Shown here: positions 25,571-37,833 of the stretch, one piece after another
Position numbering within the stretch: the first letter of the stretch is position 1
Layout of the letters: each line of letters begins with the position of its first letter
Source of the DNA: Verrucomicrobiia bacterium
Lineage (GTDB): Bacteria; Verrucomicrobiota; Verrucomicrobiia; Palsa-1439
DNA length: 64,000 nucleotides
Direction of reading: 5' to 3'
Assembly: GCA_035577545.1 (NCBI GenBank)
Contig: DATLVI010000008.1
Location: 57,070-121,069 of the forward strand
Position numbers and translations under genes: made by a program
Notes under the pieces: model-generated
Database searches by the model: none
What the model was told of the DNA's origin: nothing
What the model saw: the letters and a program-made list of their open reading frames with translations, nothing else

Positions 25571-26682
25571 CCGCACGCTTGATGGTGGCCGATAGCGAAC
25601 GGGACGCGAACATGCTGTATGCCACACGCATGTTCGTGCCTGACCCGTTCATTTGGTTCGAGGTGCGCGGCCGGACGTACGCCGTGATGAGCGACCTGGA
25701 AATCGACCGTGCCCGCAAACAAGCGCAGGTGGACCGCGTGCTTTCTTTTGGGGCCTATCAAAGACAACTGAAACTGGCCGGCGTGAAACAGCCGCGTTTT
25801 AGCGACATCCTCAACCGCGTCTTGCGTGACTTCAAGATTCGTAACGTGGAAGTGCCGGATTCATTCCCGATTGGCCTCGCAAAACAATTGCGCGGCATTC
25901 GCCTCAGCGTGAAACCCAACCCTTTCTTCCCCGAGCGCGAGATCAAGACGCCGACGGAGATCTCCAAGCTGTCCGATGCAATGCGCCTGGCGGAACACGG
26001 GGTGCAGTCCGCTGTGAACGTCCTGCGGTTGAGCCGTATCGGTCGAGGAGGATTCCTCTATTGGCGCGGGAAGAAGCTGATGGCCGAGGATGTCCAGGGT
26101 GTCATCAACGCGACCATCGCTGGTCTGGGCGGTATCGCGTCGCACACCATCGTCGCCTGCGGTAATCAGGGGTGCGACCCACACGAAAGTGGTCATGGTC
26201 CACTCCGCGCGCACGCAACGATCATCCTCGACATTTTTCCACGGGACACGCACACAGGCTACTGCGGTGACATTACACGGACCGTCGTGCGCGGGCGCGC
26301 CACCGAGGCGGTGAAGAAAATGTACGCGGTTGTCGGCATGGCCCAACAGCTTGCCTTCCAGAAGCTGCGCGCCGGGGCAAACGGCCGGGATGTTCACGGC
26401 GCAATCCAGCAACTATTCATCGATGGGGGCTACAGAACCGGCCGCGTGCATGGACGGATGCGGGGGTTCTTCCACGGTACAGGCCATGGCCTCGGGCTGG
26501 ACGTGCACGAGCGACCACGAGTCAGCACGGTCTCTGAGGTGTTGCGGGCCGGCCACGTGGTGACCGTGGAGCCGGGCTTGTATTATTGGGGTATTGGCGG
26601 CGTACGCCTCGAAGATGTCGCGGTGGTCCAGCGGAATGGCGCGCGCAATCTCGCGCGTTTTCCAAAGGTACTTGAAATCTAG
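25567..26682 (+). CDS. M24 family metallopeptidase (Xaa-Pro aminopeptidase-like)
   Basis: 371 residues, ATG coupled to tsaD. N-terminal creatinase-like domain (residues 1-150) and a pita-bread catalytic domain. Metal ligands are visible: first Asp in ATIILDIFPRDTHTGYCGDI (both Asps), His in FFHGTGHGLGLDVHERPRV, Glu in VVTVEPGLYYWGIGG and Glu in VRLEDVAVVQRN. The C-terminal half thus looks active. It removes N-terminal residues ahead of proline, or is a prolidase; the precise specificity is unknown. The next gene follows immediately. Confidence 0.87.
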   Translation: MTARLMVADSERDANMLYATRMFVPDPFIWFEVRGRTYAVMSDLEIDRARKQAQVDRVLSFGAYQRQLKLAGVKQPRFSDILNRVLRDFKIRNVEVPDSFPIGLAKQLRGIRLSVKPNPFFPEREIKTPTEISKLSDAMRLAEHGVQSAVNVLRLSRIGRGGFLYWRGKKLMAEDVQGVINATIAGLGGIASHTIVACGNQGCDPHESGHGPLRAHATIILDIFPRDTHTGYCGDITRTVVRGRATEAVKKMYAVVGMAQQLAFQKLRAGANGRDVHGAIQQLFIDGGYRTGRVHGRMRGFFHGTGHGLGLDVHERPRVSTVSEVLRAGHVVTVEPGLYYWGIGGVRLEDVAVVQRNGARNLARFPKVLEI

Positions 26683-26724
26683 GTGCTGCGGGCTAGATTG
26701 TCCGCTGTCGGAGATACTGTGGAT

Positions 26725-27393
26725 ATGGGAATCGGACTTTTTCTTTTGTTTTTGATTTTGGTACCAGGCCTGGTGGCTCAGGTCATGGTGCGGTCGGCCA
26801 TTAACAAATACTCGCGCGTGCCAGCGCAATCCGGTCGCAGCGGCGCGCAAGCCGCAGCAGAATTGATGGCCGACGCTGGAATCCATGACGTCCAGATCAC
26901 CCGCGCGGATGGTTTTTTGGGTGACCACTACGATCCGAGGACGAAGACGTTGGCGCTGTCACCAGATGTTTATGATGGCCACTCCATTGCGGCCCTCGGT
27001 ATTGCCGCGCACGAGACGGGTCATGCGATACAGCACCAGCATCTGTACGCGCCGCTACAGGTTCGGTCGGCGATTGTTCCTGCAACGATGTTCGTCTCGC
27101 AATTTGTTTGGCCCATCGTTCTGATCGGTTTCCTATTCCGCAGCCCGCTGCTGATCGAGCTTGGCATCATCGGCTACGCAATCCTGTTGGTGTTCCAGCT
27201 CGTCACTCTGCCGGTTGAATTCAATGCAAGTTCCCAGGCCAAGATGATCCTGCAAACCAGCGGCCTTATCAACCGCAACGAGATTCAGGGTGTTAACAGT
27301 GTCCTGAACGCTGCCGCGTTGACTTATGTAGCTGCCGCGGTCGCCACGGCCGCACAATTGGCTCGTCTCATCCTGGCGAATCGTCGTCGTTAA
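26725..27393 (+). CDS. YugP-family zinc membrane metallopeptidase
   Basis: 222 residues from ATG 26725 (GTG 26719 and a start at 26683, adjacent to the previous stop, are alternatives; GGAGA at 26710 favours one of the first two). N-terminal helix IGLFLLFLILVPGLVAQVMV, then the zinc motif GIAAHETGHAIQHQHLY near 101-117 (HExxH), two further membrane helices, and the conserved LPVEFNASSQAK segment of the YugP/Zn_protease_2 family. Function in bacteria is poorly known; the neighbours suggest a proteolysis cluster (S41, M24, YugP). Confidence 0.88.
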   Translation: MGIGLFLLFLILVPGLVAQVMVRSAINKYSRVPAQSGRSGAQAAAELMADAGIHDVQITRADGFLGDHYDPRTKTLALSPDVYDGHSIAALGIAAHETGHAIQHQHLYAPLQVRSAIVPATMFVSQFVWPIVLIGFLFRSPLLIELGIIGYAILLVFQLVTLPVEFNASSQAKMILQTSGLINRNEIQGVNSVLNAAALTYVAAAVATAAQLARLILANRRR

Positions 27394-27489
27394 CGGCATA
27401 AAACGGTCAAATTTTCTTTGACTTTGTTGAGCCAGTCCGTTTACCGTCTCGGCACGATTTGAGGCAGGGCTTCGCGCAAAAAAGAATTC

Positions 27490-28866
27490 ATGGACCAGAC
27501 TTCGCCTTCTCCTACCGGTCGCAACAAATATCCCGCTGGCTTTCGTCCCCGCCGTGGCTTGAATTGGGTGAGCTTGGGGCTCATGTACGCCTCGTACTAC
27601 GTCTGCCGCTATAATTTTCGATTTGCGACGACGGGGATGGTTCATGAATTTGGGTTCAATACGTTCCAGATCACAGGAATTCTGAGCGCGTGGTCGCTGG
27701 CCTACGGGATCGGCCAGCTCGTCAACGGCCTGATCACGGATCGTATCGGAGGACGTGCGGCGATGTTGATCGGCGCGGCCGGGACAATCATCATCAACCT
27801 GATCTACGGTTTCGCCTCGTTCGCCGGAACGTTTACGACTTTCGCGCTTATCTGGCTGATGAACGGGTATTTCCAATCGTTTGGCGCGCCGGGCATGATC
27901 AAGATTAACGCGGCGTGGTTCAATCGCAACGAGCGGGGAACCTTTGCCGGGATCTTTGGTTTCATGATTCAGTTGGGCCAGGTATCGATTGGCGCGTTGG
28001 CACCGCTTATTCTGGCGGGCTTCACGATTGGCGCCTGGACCGTGGCCAAGGGTGACTGGCGCTGGCTATTCCGCATCCCACCCATCATCACTGCGGTGTG
28101 TGCGGTCATCGTGGCCTTCTGTGCGAAAGAGACTCCCGAAGAAGCCGGGTGGCCGGGCCTCATTCATGACGAAGTAGACTCGAGTAGCGGCGTACGAATC
28201 AGCATTCGCAAATGTTTTACGACAGTCTTCACGCACCCACTGGTATGGTTTTATGCTGTCGCCTACGCGTGCACGGGAGCTGTACGCAGCAGTTCCGACC
28301 AATTGGCGGTGTTGTATTTCCACGATGTACTGAAGTTGAACCCAGAGGACAAACCGCGCGCCCTGGTCTGGACGCTGGGATTTGCGGTACCCATGGTGGC
28401 GGTGGTCGGCTCGTTGCTTTCAGGGATCGTCTCCGACAGGTTCTTCAAGGGACATCGTTCGCCGGTCGCCATGGGACTGTATTTCCTCCAGGCCATTGTA
28501 ATCGGCCTGGCCGCCGTGGTGATTTACTCCGGAGTAGTAGGTCCCACGCGGGGCGGCGTTTTTCTCGGCTGCCTCTTCCTGATTTTGATTTCGCTGATGG
28601 TTAACTCAACGCACTCACTCGTGGGCGCCGCAGCACCCATGGATATTGGGGGCCGAAAAATGGCCGGTTTTGCTTCCGGCGTAATCGATTCCTTCCAGTA
28701 TTTCGGTATGACAATTTTCCTGCCGGCAACCGGTTGGCTGATTGACAAATTTGGCTGGGGCGTTTGGTACCCCACGATGGCGGGTTTTGGACTCATTGGC
28801 GGCACCGCGATGGTGCTCGTCATGAAAAAACAGCGCTCGCTTGGCCACTTCAACAACCCAACGTAG
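27490..28866 (+). CDS. MFS transporter, organophosphate:phosphate antiporter type
   Basis: 458 residues with 12 predicted membrane helices. The N-terminus LNWVSLGLMYASYYVCRYNF and NGLITDRIGGRAAMLIGAAG match GlpT/UhpT-like carriers; helix 5 region FGFMIQLGQVSIGALAPLI and loop ALVWTLGFAVPMVAVVGSL, then GIVSDRFFKGHR. The late motif GRKMAGFASGVIDSFQYFG is typical for the group. It probably exchanges a sugar phosphate or glycerol 3-phosphate for phosphate across the inner membrane; the substrate is unproven. It converges on sdhB with 3 bases between stops. Confidence 0.85.
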   Translation: MDQTSPSPTGRNKYPAGFRPRRGLNWVSLGLMYASYYVCRYNFRFATTGMVHEFGFNTFQITGILSAWSLAYGIGQLVNGLITDRIGGRAAMLIGAAGTIIINLIYGFASFAGTFTTFALIWLMNGYFQSFGAPGMIKINAAWFNRNERGTFAGIFGFMIQLGQVSIGALAPLILAGFTIGAWTVAKGDWRWLFRIPPIITAVCAVIVAFCAKETPEEAGWPGLIHDEVDSSSGVRISIRKCFTTVFTHPLVWFYAVAYACTGAVRSSSDQLAVLYFHDVLKLNPEDKPRALVWTLGFAVPMVAVVGSLLSGIVSDRFFKGHRSPVAMGLYFLQAIVIGLAAVVIYSGVVGPTRGGVFLGCLFLILISLMVNSTHSLVGAAAPMDIGGRKMAGFASGVIDSFQYFGMTIFLPATGWLIDKFGWGVWYPTMAGFGLIGGTAMVLVMKKQRSLGHFNNPT

Positions 28867-28869
28867 GGT

Positions 28870-29642
28870 TTACGCCTCGGGGGCAACTACGGGTTTCGGG
28901 CCAGCCCTGAAGATGGCCCCGAAGTAATCGCGGTTCATCTTCGCAATGAAGTTCAGGCTGATCCCCTTGGGGCAGACCGCTTCGCAGGAACCGGTGACGG
29001 TACATGCGCCAAAACCTTCCTCGTCCATCTGTGTCACCATGGCAAGGACGCGGCGGTCTTTCTCGGGCTTACCTTGCGGCAGGAGATTCAGGTGCGAAAC
29101 TTTGGCGGCGACAAACAACATCGCGCTGGCGTTCTTGCAGGCTGCCACGCACGCGCCACAGCCGATGCAAGCTGCGGCGTCCATCGCCAGGTCAGCGTCC
29201 GGTTTCGGTACGAGGATCGCGTTGCCGTCGGGTGCCGAGCCGGTGGAGACGGAAACGAATCCTCCCGCCTGGATAACGCGGTCGAACGCGGTGCGATCGA
29301 CCACCAAATCCTTGATCAATGGAAATGCCTTCGCGCGGAATGGTTCGACGGTGATGGTTTCGCCGTCGTGGAAACTTCGCATATAGGTCTGGCAGGTGGC
29401 GACCTTGTACTCCGGGCCGTGCGGTTCACCGTTGATGACACAAGAGCACATGCCGCAAATGCCTTCGCGGCAATCGTGGTCGAACGCGATCGGCTCTTCG
29501 CCGCGTTTGGTCAGATCTTCGTTGATCACGTCGAGCATTTCGAGGAACGACATGTTGGGATTGATATCCTTCGCCTCGTAGGCAACGAAACCGCCGGCGC
29601 TTTCCGGGTCCTTCTGCCGCCACACTCGCAGTTTGACGTTCA

Positions 29643-29643
<1 letters not shown>
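28870..29643 (-). CDS. sdhB: Succinate dehydrogenase / fumarate reductase iron-sulfur subunit
   Basis: 257 residues from ATG 29643, which overlaps the sdhA stop by one base (TAATG). All three Fe-S cluster motifs are visible: [2Fe-2S] [16 protein letters not shown] with a later VATC, [4Fe-4S] [13 protein letters not shown] and [3Fe-4S] [15 protein letters not shown]. It passes electrons from the flavoprotein to membrane heme and quinone. A longer frame extends to 29736 inside sdhA and is rejected. Last gene of the sdhCAB operon. Confidence 0.95.
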
Positions 29644-31559
<1,916 letters not shown>

Positions 31560-31560
31560 G

Positions 31561-32238
31561 TTATTTCACCACCCCGGCCAACACCGCGACCGGGATTGAG
31601 ATGTAACCGAGAAAAATCAGGACCGCCATGACCTTCGCCAGGCGGTCGATCACGCATTCGTAGGCCGCGTTTTTCAGTCCGAGCGACTGGAACATCGCGC
31701 TGGTGCCGTGACTGAGATGGATGCAGAGCAGGCCGATACCCAGGACATAGAACCCAGAAACCCAGCAGCTCGAGAAGCCGAAGACCATCATCTGATAAAT
31801 GTCATGCCGACCCTGGGTATCCATCAGGTCGCGATACTCCGGGTGAACGACCAGCAAGGTGTAATGCGCGAGGTGAAAACACACGAAGGCGAAGATAATC
31901 AGTCCGCTCCAGATCATGGTTCGGGAAGCGGTGCTGGCTGCCACCAGTTCCTTTACTTCATAACCCGTGGCGCGCGCCGCGCGATTCTCGATGGTCAGCG
32001 AGATGGAGGCCCAGATGTGGATAATCACGAACGCCAGCAATCCGATACGAGCCGGCCAGAGGATCTCGGGCGTCGTTTGGAGGAAGTGACCGTAGCGGTT
32101 GATCGATTCCGGGCCGAGAAAGATCTGCAAGTTTCCAACCAAATGGCCGATCACAAACAGCAAAAGCCCGGCGCCAGTGATGGCCATCAGGAACTTCTTT
32201 CCGAGCGTGGAGGTAAAAAGCCGCAGCAAAATATTCAT
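31561..32238 (-). CDS. sdhC: Succinate dehydrogenase cytochrome b558 subunit
   Basis: 225 residues, five predicted helices. It begins [20 protein letters not shown], followed by [20 protein letters not shown] and [20 protein letters not shown]; candidate heme-ligand histidines lie in the [23 protein letters not shown] and [15 protein letters not shown] segments. This single large anchor without an sdhD gene is the di-heme type B organisation found with 640-residue SdhA. First gene of sdhCAB; no clear promoter was identified in the 86 bases upstream. Confidence 0.9.
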   Translation of the reverse strand: MNILLRLFTSTLGKKFLMAITGAGLLLFVIGHLVGNLQIFLGPESINRYGHFLQTTPEILWPARIGLLAFVIIHIWASISLTIENRAARATGYEVKELVAASTASRTMIWSGLIIFAFVCFHLAHYTLLVVHPEYRDLMDTQGRHDIYQMMVFGFSSCWVSGFYVLGIGLLCIHLSHGTSAMFQSLGLKNAAYECVIDRLAKVMAVLIFLGYISIPVAVLAGVVK

Positions 32239-32324
32239 GGATGCAGCTACGGTGGTAATAAAATGCGCCGCAGAATGCCAGAAGTTTCTTCCGAAACCTG
32301 CCGCAGGGATGGCGCAGTCAGACC

Positions 32325-33041
32325 CTAGTGAGCACAGACAACCGCGACCCGGTCGCGTTTCTGGCCATAGGAAAACTTGCGGAAGCGGCGGATCTCCGTC
32401 GTGCGGCGGGTGCGCGAGAGGCCGTCGAGATGGCGCACGTAGCGTCGCGCCAGCCGATTCGTCTCATGATAGCGTTCCGCCAACAACGGCTCTTCAAAAG
32501 CCAGGCGTTCTCGATCGAAGACGCAGGCCCTCAACCAGCGCCGGTCCGCATCCGTCAGCCGTTGCGGCTTGTTAAAAAACGCGCAATACTTCTGGAGAAT
32601 CAGGTAGGTATCAACCTTCGCTTGCAGTTCGAGATCGCGCACAAAGGCTTCGCTATGGATGTTCCGCGCGCCTTCGCGAAACTTTAGCGCGGCGTGAACG
32701 GCATGGTCGAGTTCCTCGAGAAATACCATGAACGGCAGGATGTTCTCGTCATTCAACCCACAGGCTGGATTGTTCTTCTCCAGCGCTTCCACCACGCTGG
32801 AATCGTAGTGGATTCCCAGGCACAGCTTGCCATCCACAATTCGTAGGAAAACACGCCCCAAATCTGAAATCTGCGCGGCGCTGGGACCGGCCATCTCCGA
32901 TAATGCATGGCTGCGCTTTTCGCTAAGAAGGAAATCCTCGAAATTCACACCCGTGTGTCCGTAGGTGCGTTCCAGTAGGATTTGGATCTCGCCGAGCAGC
33001 GTCATCATCCACGTATTAAGCAGCTTAGGTGCCACTCGCAA
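32325..33041 (-). CDS. Unknown protein with an EELDHxxH-like motif
   Basis: 238 residues from TTG 33041; ATG 33008 or 33005 would give 227 or 226. No signal peptide or membrane helix; mostly alpha-helical by eye. Notable: FMVFLEELDHAVHAALKFRE near 125-145, with acidic and His residues one helical turn apart that could bind metal, and VDGKLCLGIHYDSSVVEAL. The C-terminus is Arg/Tyr-rich (ETNRLARRYVRHLDGLSRTR). I do not recognise the family. It lies upstream of the sdh operon on the same strand, separated by 86 bases, and is divergent from the glutaredoxin gene. Confidence 0.6.
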   Translation of the reverse strand: MRVAPKLLNTWMMTLLGEIQILLERTYGHTGVNFEDFLLSEKRSHALSEMAGPSAAQISDLGRVFLRIVDGKLCLGIHYDSSVVEALEKNNPACGLNDENILPFMVFLEELDHAVHAALKFREGARNIHSEAFVRDLELQAKVDTYLILQKYCAFFNKPQRLTDADRRWLRACVFDRERLAFEEPLLAERYHETNRLARRYVRHLDGLSRTRRTTEIRRFRKFSYGQKRDRVAVVCAH

Positions 33042-33136
33042 TAATGGTGGAGGGCAGATAAATCAAGCGACGCGCGGTGGCCTCTTGCATTCGGTTGGTT
33101 CTTCGTGCATAGAATAGGTGTCGGTATGAGGATTTT

Positions 33137-33472
33137 ATGAGCAAACCAAAGATCACTGCGTGGTTGAAACCGAGTTGCGGATGGAGCAACGGCGTGCGCG
33201 CCGTGCTGCGGAAGTACGATCTTCCCTTTGACGACCGCGATGTCATTAACAATGCCGAGTACTACCAGGAGATGGTGACCCGGAGCGGCCAGCCTCTACA
33301 ACCGACGCTGGAGATTGACGGGAAGATTCTCGCCGACGTAAGCGGTGAGGAAGTGGAAAGCTGGCTTATCCAAAACGGCTACGTTAAACCCAGCGACACC
33401 GCGACCGACGTTCCGACCAATGCGGCCTGCCAGGACCATCCCGAGCCGACAATCAAGTTCGGTCGCGGATAG
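33137..33472 (+). CDS. Glutaredoxin-like protein with CGWS active-site motif
   Basis: 111 residues, ATG 33137. It begins ITAWLKPSCGWSNGVRAVLR, a thioredoxin-fold opening in which the usual CPYC is replaced by CGWS (Cys14), so it would act by a monothiol mechanism. The cis-Pro position is in GQPLQPTLEIDGKILADVSG. A C-terminal extension of about 25 residues contains a further Cys (NAACQDHPEP). Probably thiol-disulfide chemistry or Fe-S transfer in the cytoplasm; the exact task is unknown. It is divergent from the unknown gene upstream. Confidence 0.75.
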   Translation: MSKPKITAWLKPSCGWSNGVRAVLRKYDLPFDDRDVINNAEYYQEMVTRSGQPLQPTLEIDGKILADVSGEEVESWLIQNGYVKPSDTATDVPTNAACQDHPEPTIKFGRG

Positions 33473-33609
33473 ACCGCTGACGAACCGCTACAGGTTTTTC
33501 TCCGCGCGTCCGTATTACGCAGATGCACGGATCGCTGAGCCTTGCAGGGCGTTTGACCATCGGTCACTCCAAATGCTACAAGTGAACTGCGCCTGAATCA
33601 GAAATTCAC

Positions 33610-34617
33610 ATGGCATCCCTGCAGCACACACATGTTGGGCAGCACCTGTTCATCGGGTTTGCTGGCGCTCAGCTGACGGCTGATACGCGCCGTCTGCTGA
33701 ATACGCTGCAGCCCGGCGGTATCATACTGTTTGCCCGCAATGTCGACACCGCCACCGAACTGCGCTCTCTCGGACAGGCGCTACGCACGGAGTTTTCCTA
33801 TCGTCCACTCCTGGCCATCGACCAGGAACACAATCGCGTCAACCGCCTGCGCAACATCATCGGGGAAGCACCGACGATCGCGGACCTGAAGAAGCACGGC
33901 AATGTCGAGCAGGCGGAGGACTTTGGACGCGTCACCGGACGCTGGTTGCATCAGTTCTGCATCGATATTGATTTCGCGCCCGTTTTCGATCTTGAACTGT
34001 TCGACGAGAAGACAGACAACGCGTTGCGGGAACGTTGCTGGGGCCGGACTGCCGACGAAGTGATTCGCTGGGCCGGCGCGTTTTTGGAAGGACTGGAGCG
34101 CGAAGGTGTGGCCGCGTGTCCCAAGCATTTCCCGGGTCTGGGCGGTGCGCTGCTGGATTCCCACGAGAAGTTGCCAACCATCTTGCGCACACGCGAAGCC
34201 ATGCTGGCCGAGGACATTGTGCCGTATGCCCGGTTGATGAGGCGGCTCACTGCCATCATGGTCGGGCACGGGTATTATCCCGCCTTTGATGGGGAGAAGC
34301 CGCGGCCGGCGTCGCTTTCCCGGACAATCATCACGGACTTGTTGCGGAAACAGTTCGGTTTCACCGGGATTGTCCTTACGGATGATATGGAGATGGGCGC
34401 GATCTCCGAAGTGGGTTTGTTCGGGGAGGCTGTGGTCGAGGCGTTTCGCGCCGGGGCGGACATGTTGCTCGTCTGCCACACCGCCGAAAAAGCGGTAGCG
34501 GCCCACGAGGCATTGACGAAGGCCATTGAGTCGGGCCGCATCAGCCTTGGGCGGCTTTTTGAATCGCAGCAACGCATCCAGCAGTTCCGCGATGAATGGA
34601 TCGCGCACCAGGCCTGA
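33610..34617 (+). CDS. nagZ: Beta-N-acetylhexosaminidase, glycoside hydrolase family 3 (NagZ-like)
   Basis: 335 residues. GH3 single-domain form: LLAIDQEHNRVNRLRN (usual DQEGGRV region, here EHN instead of EGG), DIDFAPVFDLE, the signature ACPKHFPGLGGALLDSHEKL near 176-195 with the catalytic-loop His, and the nucleophile Asp in GIVLTDDMEMGAISEVG near 257. NagZ cleaves GlcNAc from anhydromuropeptides in peptidoglycan recycling; this member could act on another N-acetylhexosaminide. Cytoplasmic (no signal peptide). The uracil-DNA glycosylase gene follows after 6 bases. Confidence 0.85.
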   Translation: MASLQHTHVGQHLFIGFAGAQLTADTRRLLNTLQPGGIILFARNVDTATELRSLGQALRTEFSYRPLLAIDQEHNRVNRLRNIIGEAPTIADLKKHGNVEQAEDFGRVTGRWLHQFCIDIDFAPVFDLELFDEKTDNALRERCWGRTADEVIRWAGAFLEGLEREGVAACPKHFPGLGGALLDSHEKLPTILRTREAMLAEDIVPYARLMRRLTAIMVGHGYYPAFDGEKPRPASLSRTIITDLLRKQFGFTGIVLTDDMEMGAISEVGLFGEAVVEAFRAGADMLLVCHTAEKAVAAHEALTKAIESGRISLGRLFESQQRIQQFRDEWIAHQA

Positions 34618-34623
34618 ATCCTC

Positions 34624-35316
34624 GTGGACTGGCACGACAAATTGAACCAACGGATCGTTCGGTGCCAGCTTTGTCCGCGCCTCGTGCCGTACCGCAAGCG
34701 GATCGGCCGCGAAAAGAAACGCGAGTTCCGCGACTGGGATTATTGGGCGAAGCCCTTGCCAAGCCTTGGCGACCCGCGCGCGCGCCTGTTGATCATTGGT
34801 TTGGCCCCTGCGGCGCACGGGGCCAACCGCACCGGGCGCATGTTTACCGGCGACTCTTCCGGGCGGTGGTTGTTCCGCGCGCTTCACAAGGCTGGATTCG
34901 CCAGCCAACCTAGCTGGCAACGTCGCGATGATGGACAGAAGCTGATTGGCTCTTACATCACTGCGGTTTGCCACTGCGCGCCGCCGGACAACAAACCGTT
35001 GCCCAAGGAGATTGAGAACTGCAGTGTTTACCTCGATGAGGAATTGAACGGTCTCAAGAATGCGCGGGTGGTGATCGTGTTGGGAAAAATTGCGTTCGAC
35101 AATTACCTGAAGGGATTGCGGCGGCAGGGCGTGGTGTTGCCGAAACCGCTACCGAAGTTTGCCCACAACGTAGTCTATCAACTCGGCGACAGTCGGCCGA
35201 CGCTCATCGCTTCCTATCATCCGAGCCGCCAAAACACGAACACCGGCAAGCTGACCGAACCGATGTTTGGCGCCGTGTTTACCCGTGCGAGGCGATTGCT
35301 CGACACAGTCGACTAA
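34624..35316 (+). CDS. Uracil-DNA glycosylase, family 5 (UdgB-like)
   Basis: 230 residues from GTG 34624. The catalytic motif is GLAPAAHGANRTGRMFTGDS (residues about 59-78), diagnostic for UDGb; motif 3 is SYHPSRQNTNTGK near the end. Cys pairs RCQLC near the N-terminus and VCHCAPPDN in the middle are the expected [4Fe-4S] ligands. It excises uracil and related deaminated bases from DNA, starting base excision repair. It is closely spaced after nagZ and overlaps the convergent ACT gene by four bases. Confidence 0.92.
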   Translation: MDWHDKLNQRIVRCQLCPRLVPYRKRIGREKKREFRDWDYWAKPLPSLGDPRARLLIIGLAPAAHGANRTGRMFTGDSSGRWLFRALHKAGFASQPSWQRRDDGQKLIGSYITAVCHCAPPDNKPLPKEIENCSVYLDEELNGLKNARVVIVLGKIAFDNYLKGLRRQGVVLPKPLPKFAHNVVYQLGDSRPTLIASYHPSRQNTNTGKLTEPMFGAVFTRARRLLDTVD

Positions 35317-35702
35317 CGCAAGGCCTTGATGGCTTTGCGGGCGTCGGAAACGTGCGCAATGATCAGGGCGTCCGACTGCGGGCAACCCGCCGTGGCATAG
35401 AGGTAGTCAATATTCACTTTCGCGCCGCCGAGCGCGTCGGCGATATGTGCCAGCGCGCCGGGTTTATCCTGGGCCGGTATGCAGAGAACCTTTGTCTCAC
35501 CCACGTCGAGACCTTTACGGCGCAGAACGGCACGCGCTTTGGGCGCTTTATCCGGCACGATGCGGACGATGTTGTACTCGAAGCCGCCCGACGCGTCGAT
35601 GGCGAGCACATTCACTTTTGCCCGGGCCAGCGCGTTGGTGACTTCGCCGAGGGTGCCCGGACGGTTTGGCAGGACGATGGAAAGTTCAGTTCGTATGGTC
35701 AT
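35313..35702 (-). CDS. Tandem ACT-domain protein
   Basis: 129 residues, two ACT domains: TELSIVLPNRPGTLGEVTNA at the N-terminus and VLCIPAQDKPGALAHIADAL at about 72-91, each with the ligand-binding Gly of the PGxL turn. No catalytic domain. Similar stand-alone double ACT proteins sit near branched-chain transporters, indolepyruvate oxidoreductases and phenylacetate-CoA ligases in other genomes (from memory). It is the last gene of the liv cluster here, 18 bases after the CoA-binding gene, and is likely an amino-acid sensor (inference). Confidence 0.82.
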   Translation of the reverse strand: MTIRTELSIVLPNRPGTLGEVTNALARAKVNVLAIDASGGFEYNIVRIVPDKAPKARAVLRRKGLDVGETKVLCIPAQDKPGALAHIADALGGAKVNIDYLYATAGCPQSDALIIAHVSDARKAIKALR

Positions 35703-35720
35703 GGTGATCTCCGTGATCGG

Positions 35721-36089
35721 TTAGGTGTGATGTGCCAGTGCATCGGTGAAGGAGCAGGCAACGATGGGGTTGAGGCCGAGCACCTGCGCTTTTTGGATGA
35801 GCTCGGGGCTGTCGGCGCCGGGGTTCACCCAAAACTCCTGACAGCCTTTTGCGGCAATGTTGTCGAGAACCTTCAGGCCAACGGCGGGAGGTAGGTACAG
35901 GCTGATGCGGTCGAGGGTCACGGGAATGTCGACGATCGACTTGTAGCATTTCAGGCCCTCGATCGTCTCCTCCTTCGGATTGACAGGATAAACGTCGTAC
36001 CCCGCCCGCAAATGAGCGTGAATGGATTTATTGCTGAATTTGTTTTGGTCGGCCGACGCGCCAACAATCGCCACGGTTGGTTTGCCCAT
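35721..36089 (-). CDS. CoA-binding domain protein (YccU type)
   Basis: 122 residues, single Rossmann-like CoA_binding_2 domain: VAIVGASADQNKFSNKSIHA at residues 6-25, GYDVYPVNPKEETIEGLKCY, and FWVNPGADSPELIQKAQVLG. Only the nucleotide/CoA-binding part is present, without a ligase domain. The family's role is unclear; members bind acyl-CoA or CoA. It lies directly downstream of livF with a 5-base gap, within the same unit as the liv genes and the ACT protein. Confidence 0.82.
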   Translation of the reverse strand: MGKPTVAIVGASADQNKFSNKSIHAHLRAGYDVYPVNPKEETIEGLKCYKSIVDIPVTLDRISLYLPPAVGLKVLDNIAAKGCQEFWVNPGADSPELIQKAQVLGLNPIVACSFTDALAHHT

Positions 36090-36094
36090 TTCCC

Positions 36095-36804
36095 TCAGCC
36101 TCCCAGATATGATTTCTTCACTTGTTCATTCTTTATCAGATGTTCCGCCGTATCTTCCAACACTATTTTTCCAGTCTCCAACACGTAACCGCGTTGTGCC
36201 ACATGCAGGGCCATGTTCGCGTTCTGCTCGACCAGCAGAATCGTCGTTCCCTGGCGATTGATCTCGCGGATGATGTCGAAGATTTTTGTGACGATCATGG
36301 GCGCGAGGCCGAGGGACGGTTCGTCCAACAGCAGCAGTTTCGGCCGCGCCATCAATGCGCGCGAGATCGCGAGCATTTGCTGTTCACCGCCGCTGAGTGT
36401 GCCGCCGAGTTGTGTTTGCCGTTCTTTTAAAATTGGGAATGCCGCGAACACTTGCTCCACGTCCGCGCGCAAGGCCTCGTCATTGACACGCTGAAACGCA
36501 CCCATCTCCAGGTTCTCCCGCACCGTCAGCCGCGGGAAGATGCGCCGCCCTTCCGGGGCCTGTGAAATTCCGCGGTGGACAATCTCGTGTGCCGGCCGGT
36601 TCTGAATCGGCACTCCATTGAACAGGATGCGGCCCTGGCGGCATGGGTTGATACCGCTGATCGTCATGAGCGTCGTGGATTTGCCCGCGCCATTGGCACC
36701 GAGCACCGCCACAATCTCACCTTCGCCAACAGTTAGACTGATTCCCTTCAGCACCTCGATGAGACCGTATCCGGAACGAACACCCTCAAGTTGTAGCAGG
36801 GTCT

Positions 36805-36808
<4 letters not shown>
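36095..36808 (-). CDS. livF: Branched-chain amino acid ABC transporter ATP-binding protein LivF
   Basis: 237 residues. Walker A GANGAGKSTTLMTISG near 37, Q-loop region RGISQAPEGRRIFPRLTVRE (LivF hallmark), ABC signature LSGGEQQMLAISRALMARPK and Walker B LLLLDEPSLGLAPMIV. Standard length for LivF. Powers uptake of leucine/isoleucine/valine, or related compounds, together with LivG. The ATG overlaps the livG stop by four bases. Confidence 0.95.
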
Positions 36809-37829
<1,021 letters not shown>

Positions 37830-37833
<4 letters not shown>

